Assembly: GCF_006494655.1 (NCBI RefSeq)
Contig: NZ_VHIM01000005.1
Span: 62,001 to 126,000 of the forward strand
Reading direction: 5' to 3'
Source of the DNA: Arthrobacter agilis
GTDB taxonomy: Bacteria; Actinomycetota; Actinomycetes; Actinomycetales; Micrococcaceae
Length of the DNA: 64,000 nt
The notes beneath the pieces are model-generated. The model ran no database searches. It had not been told where the DNA came from and was given only the letters and a program-made list of their open reading frames with translations. Position 1 is the first letter of the stretch; every line of letters begins with the position of its first letter. The translations under genes were made by a program, and so were the position numbers. Shown piece by piece: positions 59,164-64,000 of the stretch.

Positions 59164-59658
59164 ATGAGAAAACTCACCGTCCTTGCGCTGCGCGCCGTGA
59201 TCTGTCTGATCTTCGCCGGCTCGGTCTTCATCCAGGTGGTGATGCTCTCGCTGATGACCCTCGACGTCACGGCGGAGCCGGATGTGGCCCTCATCAGGAC
59301 GCCCCTCGTGGTGTTGACGGTGCTGGGCATCTTCGCGCTCCAGGTCGCGGTGGTCTGCGTCTGGGGGCTCCTGACCATGGTGCGCAGGGGTACCGTCTTC
59401 TCGACCGACGCCTTCGGCCTCGTGAACATCGTCACCGGGGCCTTCGCCGCCGCGAGCCTGCTCACCTTCGGCCTCGGCGTGGCGCTGGCTCCCGGGGAGG
59501 CCGTGCCGCCCGGCGTCGTCCTGCTCATCGGCGGGGTGGCCATGATGATCGCCGCCGTCGCGCTGATCGTCCTGGTGCTCCGCGCGCTGCTGGCCCAGGC
59601 CGTGCAGACGGACGCGGCCGCCCGACAGATGCGTACCGAACTCGACGAGGTCATCTGA
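59164..59658 (+). CDS. DUF2975 family membrane protein
   Basis: A 164-residue protein with four membrane helices (about residues 9-35, 52-80, 95-120 and 127-150), the DUF2975 layout. Its function is unknown. In Firmicutes and actinobacteria, DUF2975 genes are normally paired with a small YozG-like Cro/C1 regulator, as here. AAGGAG stands before the ATG. The stop overlaps the regulator start by TGATG. Confidence 0.88.
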   Translation: MRKLTVLALRAVICLIFAGSVFIQVVMLSLMTLDVTAEPDVALIRTPLVVLTVLGIFALQVAVVCVWGLLTMVRRGTVFSTDAFGLVNIVTGAFAAASLLTFGLGVALAPGEAVPPGVVLLIGGVAMMIAAVALIVLVLRALLAQAVQTDAAARQMRTELDEVI

Positions 59659-59972
59659 TGCCGATCATCGTACGGATCGACGTCGAACTCGCGCGCAGGA
59701 AGATGAGCGTGGGGGATTTCGCGGAGCGGGTGGGCCTGACCCCGGCGAACGTCGCCGTTCTCAAGAACGGGCGCGCGAAGGCGGTGCGGTTCAGCACCCT
59801 CGAAGCGATGTGCAGGGTGCTGGACTGCCAGCCGGGTGACCTGCTGGAGTGGGTGGACGACGACCCCGCGGACCGGGACCGACCGGGCCTCGTTCCCGAG
59901 GAGCGGGCGCCGGCGGCGGGCGCCGACTCGCCTCGGGGCGAACGGGCCGCCCAGATCGACGGGGGTGCGTGA
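59658..59972 (+). CDS. Cro/C1-type (YozG-like) transcriptional regulator
   Basis: A 104-residue protein. The helix-turn-helix covers residues 1-70: MPIIVRIDVELARRKMSVGD, then FAERVGLTPANVAVLKNGRAKAVRFS (quoted in part as VGLTPANVAVLKNG) and LEAMCRVLDCQPGDLLEW. The last 30 residues are a variable acidic and Arg-rich tail. It is likely the regulator of its own operon. It is linked by overlaps to the DUF2975 gene before it and the oxygenase-like gene after it (GTGA), so three gene products share one message. Confidence 0.88.
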   Translation: MPIIVRIDVELARRKMSVGDFAERVGLTPANVAVLKNGRAKAVRFSTLEAMCRVLDCQPGDLLEWVDDDPADRDRPGLVPEERAPAAGADSPRGERAAQIDGGA

Positions 59973-60832
59973 GCATCCTGGCGCGATTCTTCCCGCCGGC
60001 GCCGGAGCCGGGACGGCCGGGCGATCCCGGGCTCTTCGGTCCGCACACGGTGGCCTGGCGGCTGGCCCGGGAACGTTCGATCGTCGCCGGCGGCCCTGCT
60101 GCGCTGCTGCTGCAGGTGGCCCACCCCCTCGTGGGTGAGGGCGTCCGCGCCCACAGCGACTTCACCTCGGATCCGCTTCAGCGGCTGCGCGGCACGCTCG
60201 ACGCCGTCCTCAGGGTCACGTTCGGCGATCACGCCCAGGTCCAGGCGGCAGCCGGGCACGTGGCGGGCAAGCACCGGCCGGTCCGGGGAGTCCTGCCCCA
60301 CGACGCCGCCTCCATGGCTGCCGGGACCAGCTACAGCGCCTTCGATCCGGAGCTGGCCCTGTGGGTGTTCTCGACGCTCGTGTGGACGGCGATCGAGGTC
60401 ACGGACTCCTTCCTCCGACCGGTCGGGCCCGAGGAGCGGACGGCGTACTACCGGGACATGCGCCGGTTGGGGAACGTCTTCGGGGTGCCCGATGCCCTGC
60501 TTCCCGACGACTACGACGGGCTTGCGCGCTACGTCGAGGGGCAGGTGCGAGCCGTGCTCGACGTCGGACCGACCGCCCGGCTGATCGCGCGACAGATCCT
60601 CGCGCCCGCACCACCCATCGTCCCGTGGCCGCTCCGTCCCGTCCCGTCCGTGCTGGCCGCGGGCGTTCTCCCGGTCGCTCTCCGGCAGGCCTACGGACTG
60701 CCCTGGCGGCGTCGGGAGCGTGTGGTGTTCGCGGTCGCCCGCCGGACCGCGCGCGTCGTCGTGCCGATCCTGCCCGCCCGGGTGCGGTTCTGGCCGCACT
60801 ATCGGGTGGCGCGGAGCCGGCTGGGTCTCTAG
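59969..60832 (+). CDS. MpaB/Lcp-like oxygenase (DUF2236)
   Basis: A 287-residue protein of the DUF2236 family, which includes fungal MpaB and the rubber oxygenase Lcp. The conserved start is GPHTVAWRLARERSIVAGGP and LLLQVAHPLVGEGVRAHSDF, where His residues around HPLV could serve as haem or metal ligands. Later come FDPELALWVFSTLVWTAI and a basic C-terminus. The substrate is unknown. GTG 59969 overlaps the regulator's TGA by GTGA. It is the last gene of the DUF2975 operon, so it may be under XRE control. Confidence 0.82.
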   Translation: MSILARFFPPAPEPGRPGDPGLFGPHTVAWRLARERSIVAGGPAALLLQVAHPLVGEGVRAHSDFTSDPLQRLRGTLDAVLRVTFGDHAQVQAAAGHVAGKHRPVRGVLPHDAASMAAGTSYSAFDPELALWVFSTLVWTAIEVTDSFLRPVGPEERTAYYRDMRRLGNVFGVPDALLPDDYDGLARYVEGQVRAVLDVGPTARLIARQILAPAPPIVPWPLRPVPSVLAAGVLPVALRQAYGLPWRRRERVVFAVARRTARVVVPILPARVRFWPHYRVARSRLGL

Positions 60833-60860
60833 AAGGTTGGAGGCGGCTGGAGCGGCCGGG

Positions 60861-61463
60861 TCAGGCCTCGGGTCGCCGGATCGTCGTCGTGACGGTGACG
60901 AGCTGCGGCCGTGGCGGCGCCGAGCTGAACCCGAACCGGACGGGAGGAGTGAGGGGTGCCAGCGTGCCGAGGTCGGAGCCGCCCCAGGTCGCCGTGGCGC
61001 CCGTGATGGCCCGGGCCGAGGTCACCCCGTAGTACTCGGTGCGCCCCTGCCCCGCAGAGCCCGCCGTCGCGACGCCCTTCACCAGCAGCGACGCGACGGG
61101 GTTGATGAGTGCGAGCCAGCGCGGGTGCGCGGCGATGCGGGCGGGCACGAGGCCGAGCAGGCGTCCGAGGAGCGTGACCTGCCCGATCTCCGCGAAGACC
61201 TGCAGGTCGCCCGCGTCGACGATGAACCGTTCGGGCGTCAGCGTCGAGGAGACGTCCTGGAGCACGACGTCGTCGAACGCGTAGGTGGCTCCGACGTAGT
61301 CGGCGATCTCCCGGGTGGGCGCGAGCAGGGTGCGGATGCCGGCGGCGTCCTCCATCATGACGTCCGTGAAGGACCCGAAGGGCGATGTGTCCCAGCGGCC
61401 GATCACCAGTCGCGTGCCCGAGGCGGTACCGATGCCGGCGATGTGACCTTCGAAGACGTCCAT
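60861..61463 (-). CDS. Conserved protein of unknown function
   Basis: A 200-residue soluble protein beginning MDVFEGHIAGIGTASGTRLV and containing VIGRWDTSPFGSFTDVMMED and VLQDVSSTLTPERFIVDAG. No catalytic motif is recognised. Similar proteins exist in Micrococcales, to my recollection, without assigned function. ATG 61463 is preceded by CACAAT at 6 nt on the minus strand, possibly leaderless. The 245 nt between it and purA contain both promoters and a purA leader hairpin. Confidence 0.68.
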   Translation of the reverse strand: MDVFEGHIAGIGTASGTRLVIGRWDTSPFGSFTDVMMEDAAGIRTLLAPTREIADYVGATYAFDDVVLQDVSSTLTPERFIVDAGDLQVFAEIGQVTLLGRLLGLVPARIAAHPRWLALINPVASLLVKGVATAGSAGQGRTEYYGVTSARAITGATATWGGSDLGTLAPLTPPVRFGFSSAPPRPQLVTVTTTIRRPEA

Positions 61464-61603
61464 GCCCCCATTGTGCACGTGCGCTCGGCGGCCGGCGTGG
61501 CAGAAAGCCGGGCAGCCGACGCGGATCGCAACGGAACCGCAACCGTCATGCCCGGCCTTTTTCGACGGCTCCTGACGGCCTCGGCTAAACTCGGACGGTA
61601 AGA

Positions 61604-61641
61604 GCCCCAGTGGCCGCGCACTCCGCGCGACCGGTTGGGGC
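61604..61641 (+). promoter_or_regulatory. Leader hairpin upstream of purA
   Basis: GCCCCA pairs with TGGGGC, enclosing an inner GC-rich helix (CGCGC/GCGCG). It lies about 70 nt before the purA start and 13 nt after TAAACT (61586-61591), a probable -10 box. No known riboswitch motif is seen. Confidence 0.4.
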
Positions 61642-61708
61642 ATTCTGATGCACGGCGAACTTTCCGCGGTCGCGCGGGGAGGACCCGTACCGAATGGGGG
61701 AGGATCCC

Positions 61709-62998
61709 ATGCCAGCAATCGTCATCGTCGGCGCCCAGTGGGGCGACGAGGGTAAGGGCAAGGCCACCGATCTGCTGGGCGGTCGCGTGGACTACGTCGT
61801 CAAGCCGAACGGCGGCAACAACGCCGGGCACACCGTGGTGGTCAACGGCGAGAAGTACGAGCTGAAGCTCCTCCCCGCAGGCATCCTCAGCCCCAATGCG
61901 ATCCCGATCATCGGCAACGGCTGCGTCATCAATCTCGAGGCCCTGTTCCAGGAGATCGACGGCCTCGAGGCGCGCGGCGCCGACACCTCGAAGTTGCGCA
62001 TCTCCGCGAACGCGCACCTCGTGGCCCCCTACCACCAGGTGCTGGACAAGGTCACGGAGCGGTTCCTCGGCAAGCGCGCCATCGGCACCACCGGACGCGG
62101 CATCGGCCCTGCCTACATGGACAAGGTGGCCCGCCTCGGGGTGCGCGTGCAGGACGTCTTCGACGAGTCGATCCTCCGCCAGAAGGTCGAGGGCTCGCTC
62201 AAGCAGAAGAACGAACTGCTGGTGAAGGTCTACAACAGGCGCGACGTCGAGGTCGAGGAGGTCGTGGAGTATTTCCTCTCCTTCGCCGAGCGACTCAAGC
62301 CGCTCGTGATCGACTCCACCTTCGTGCTCAACGAGGCGCTCGACGCCGGCAAGGTGGTCCTGATGGAGGGCGGTCAGGCCACGTTCCTCGACGTGGATCA
62401 CGGCACCTACCCGTTCGTGACGTCGTCGAACCCCACGGCGGGCGGCGCGTCCGTCGGGTCGGGCATCGGCCCCACCCGCATCAGCCGCGCCGTGGGCATC
62501 ATCAAGGCCTACACCACGCGCGTGGGGGCGGGTCCCTTCCCCACCGAGCTGTTCGACGACATGGGCATGTACCTGCAGACCAAGGGTGGTGAGTTCGGCG
62601 TCAACACCGGGCGGCCCCGCCGTTGCGGCTGGTACGACGCCGTGCTGGCTCGCCATGCCTCACGGGTCAACGGCTTCACCGACTACTTCGTGACGAAGCT
62701 CGACGTCCTCACGGGCATCGAGACCATCCCGGTCTGCGTGGCCTACGACGTCGACGGTGTCCGTCATGACGAGATGCCGATGACGCAGACCGACTTCCAC
62801 CACGCGAAGCCGATCTTCGAGTACTTCGACGGGTGGACCGAGGACATCACGGGCGCCCGCACCATCGAGGATCTGCCGGACAACGCCCAGACCTACGTCC
62901 GGGCCCTCGAGAAGCTCTCCGGCACCCGGTTCTCCGCGATCGGTGTCGGCCCCGACCGCGATCAGACCATCGTGGTCAACGACCTGATCGGCGGCTGA
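61709..62998 (+). CDS. purA: Adenylosuccinate synthetase
   Basis: A 429-residue enzyme that joins IMP and aspartate with GTP on the way to AMP. Motifs are [16 protein letters not shown] (P-loop with catalytic Asp13), [10 protein letters not shown] with the catalytic His, [30 protein letters not shown] and [13 protein letters not shown]. The length is normal. ATG 61709 has GGGGGAGGA 5 nt upstream; upstream in-frame codons have no family match. It is monocistronic, with a strong bidirectional hairpin after it. Confidence 0.97.
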   Translation: MPAIVIVGAQWGDEGKGKATDLLGGRVDYVVKPNGGNNAGHTVVVNGEKYELKLLPAGILSPNAIPIIGNGCVINLEALFQEIDGLEARGADTSKLRISANAHLVAPYHQVLDKVTERFLGKRAIGTTGRGIGPAYMDKVARLGVRVQDVFDESILRQKVEGSLKQKNELLVKVYNRRDVEVEEVVEYFLSFAERLKPLVIDSTFVLNEALDAGKVVLMEGGQATFLDVDHGTYPFVTSSNPTAGGASVGSGIGPTRISRAVGIIKAYTTRVGAGPFPTELFDDMGMYLQTKGGEFGVNTGRPRRCGWYDAVLARHASRVNGFTDYFVTKLDVLTGIETIPVCVAYDVDGVRHDEMPMTQTDFHHAKPIFEYFDGWTEDITGARTIEDLPDNAQTYVRALEKLSGTRFSAIGVGPDRDQTIVVNDLIGG

Positions 62999-63020
62999 GT
63001 CCCCGGTCCGCACAGGCACC

Positions 63021-63038
63021 CGGAGTCCAGGGACTCCG
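63021..63038. terminator. Small hairpin after purA
   Basis: CGGAGTCC is followed by AG and GGACTCCG, an 8-bp palindrome 22 nt after the purA stop and 2 nt before a much longer hairpin. It may be part of a compound terminator. Confidence 0.5.
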
Positions 63039-63040
63039 CA

Positions 63041-63081
63041 GACACGAACGGCACCCCGCCAGGCGGGGTGCCGTTCGTGTC
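63041..63081. terminator. 20-bp perfect bidirectional hairpin between purA and the SurA-like gene
   Basis: GACACGAACGGCACCCCGCC and its exact complement GGCGGGGTGCCGTTCGTGTC are separated by one base. The hairpin lies between convergent genes, 42 nt after purA and 12 nt after the stop of the minus-strand gene. No T-run is present on either side. Confidence 0.88.
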
Positions 63082-63093
63082 GAACCGGTCGGG

Positions 63094-63876
63094 TCAGAGG
63101 TTCACGGTGATGTCCGCGTCCTCGCGCAGCTGCGCGATCAGTGCCTGCGTCGCGGCGGACAGCTTGTCCCCGGAGAGCTGCTCCACGATCTGGGCCCGCA
63201 CGTCCTCCAGCGGAGGAATGGGCGTGCTCGTCTCGCCGCTGGCTTCCTGCTCGGCCACGGCGGCGTCGTAGGTGTCCTGGATCTCCTCGTCGGTGGGAGT
63301 GGTGTCCCCGGCCTCGTCGGCGAGCAGCGCGTCCAGCTTCACCTGATCGGAGAGCTGCTGGTCGAATTCGGCGTCGTCGAGCCCCTGCTCCTCGAAGGCT
63401 GCCCGCAGGGCCTCCTCGGACTCCAGCTGGCTGGTTTCGAGGAGGTCCGCGATGGCGGCCGCACGGGCCTCGTCGGTGGCCTCGATGCCCCTGCTGTCCG
63501 CTTCCTGCCGCAGCAGTTCGGCGCTGACCAGGTTGTCGGCGACGGAGGTCTTCAGCAGATCCTGGTCGAGCTCCTGTCCACTGGCCTGTGCCGAGGCCGC
63601 CGCCTGCTTGAACTGGCTCTCGTACGTGGTGGTGAAGAGCTCGCGCCCGATCTCCGTCCCGTTGACCACGGCGACGACCTCGGGAAGATCTGCCAGGTCG
63701 GGCTCGGGCAGGGCTGCAGCCGATTCCTGGGAGCCCTCGGCGGGTGCGCTCGACGCGGTGGTCTCCGAGGCGCTGTCGGTCGACTCGCCGTTTCCGCTGC
63801 AGGCGCTGAGGACGGCGGCTGTCCCGATGAACGCGGCGGCAAGGAGCCGCCTCTTCCGTGCTGTGGCGGTTGCCAT
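63094..63876 (-). CDS. SurA N-terminal-domain lipoprotein
   Basis: A 260-residue lipoprotein. The signal peptide ends in the lipobox LSAC near residue 26, and a Ser/Glu-rich linker follows. The SurA_N_3-like chaperone domain is VVAVVNGTEIGRELFTTTYE and ESQFKQAAASAQASGQ, then long helices with a negatively charged surface. No parvulin prolyl-isomerase domain is present, so it may help fold exported proteins without catalysing isomerisation. ATG 63876 is chosen for GAGGA 8 nt upstream. The last 124 nt of the window hold no recognisable feature. Confidence 0.85.
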   Translation of the reverse strand: MATATARKRRLLAAAFIGTAAVLSACSGNGESTDSASETTASSAPAEGSQESAAALPEPDLADLPEVVAVVNGTEIGRELFTTTYESQFKQAAASAQASGQELDQDLLKTSVADNLVSAELLRQEADSRGIEATDEARAAAIADLLETSQLESEEALRAAFEEQGLDDAEFDQQLSDQVKLDALLADEAGDTTPTDEEIQDTYDAAVAEQEASGETSTPIPPLEDVRAQIVEQLSGDKLSAATQALIAQLREDADITVNL

Positions 63877-64000
63877 GTGTGCTGTCCTCACGTTGCGGGC
63901 ATGATCAGCGGTTCACTGTAGCAATCCCGGCCGACAGCCCGCCGGGAGGGGGCTGAATGCGCGCTGGACGGCTCACCAGCCCCAGGTGCCGGTGCCGCCC

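Noticed and set aside
58831-59972. Prophage remnant suggested by an excisionase-like protein and a Cro/C1-type regulator
   Set aside because: Both belong to families common on actinobacterial chromosomes, the regulator is paired with DUF2975, and no phage structural, integrase or lysis genes are present.
61592-61708. Possible purine riboswitch before purA
   Set aside because: Only a simple GC-rich hairpin is seen, and no conserved three-way junction or other known ligand-binding motif could be identified.

Overview
The window is about 70% GC. It has dense gene packing, many GTG starts, stop/start overlaps (ATGA, GTGA, TGATG), lipoprotein signal peptides and actinobacterial families (DUF3151, Asp23 operon, MpaB-type oxygenase, CopC-YobN type protein). 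It reads as chromosomal DNA of a Gram-positive actinobacterium. Gene content (agl- and ceb-like sugar ABC operons, a rhamnogalacturonan-degrading enzyme, the Glu-Asp-Phe tRNA cluster) fits a soil or plant-associated member of the Micrococcaceae, Arthrobacter in the broad sense. That placement is inference from protein resemblance. No phage, integrase, transposase, CRISPR array or rRNA was seen.

Layout. 0-7.4 kb: a lipoprotein, an AbgA-like M20 amidohydrolase, a double-hotdog thioesterase, a zinc alcohol dehydrogenase, an MFS exporter, a small acidic protein and an AEC carrier. 7.5-13.3 kb: one 1826-residue secreted enzyme that joins a rhamnogalacturonan acetylesterase to a PL11 rhamnogalacturonan lyase, with a LacI-type operator before it. 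13.4-24.6 kb: ion transport (K+ channel, two CPA1 antiporters), a thiamine-binding protein, a GNAT, a spermidine-synthase-like protein preceded by an overlapping 35-codon ORF, a purine permease, a CopC-like protein, a short flavoprotein, a double UspA protein and a small zincin. 24.8-25.3 kb: tRNA-Glu, tRNA-Asp, tRNA-Phe with a promoter and a terminator. 25.5-28.4 kb: a lipoprotein and a five-gene Asp23 envelope-stress operon.

28.4-52.5 kb is a carbohydrate-uptake region. It holds (i) aglEFG plus a LacI regulator; (ii) on the other strand a cellobiose-type operon (binding protein, two permeases, GH1 beta-glucosidase, LacI regulator, Gfo/Idh/MocA oxidoreductase) whose promoter is bracketed by two identical palindromic operators; and (iii) an RbsABC-type transporter with two TIM-barrel isomerases/epimerases and a Gfo/Idh/MocA dehydrogenase, divergent from a ROK regulator. 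Operons (i) and (ii) carry no ATPase, so a shared MsiK-type ATPase elsewhere is expected. In all three systems a strong hairpin directly follows the binding-protein gene. Housekeeping genes xthA and nadE lie between (i) and (ii).

52.5-64 kb: an AbiEi/DUF559 protein flanked by direct repeats, pyrE, an alpha/beta hydrolase, a HAD phosphatase, an SpoU methyltransferase, fbaA-DUF3151, a small HTH protein, a DUF2975/XRE/MpaB operon, purA and a SurA-like lipoprotein.

The most interesting non-genic signals are a dispersed family of about 65-bp GC-rich near-palindromes (five copies), the repeated hairpin after sugar-binding-protein genes, and the many genes whose start codon lies 6-7 nt after a -10-like hexamer, the arrangement of leaderless transcripts.
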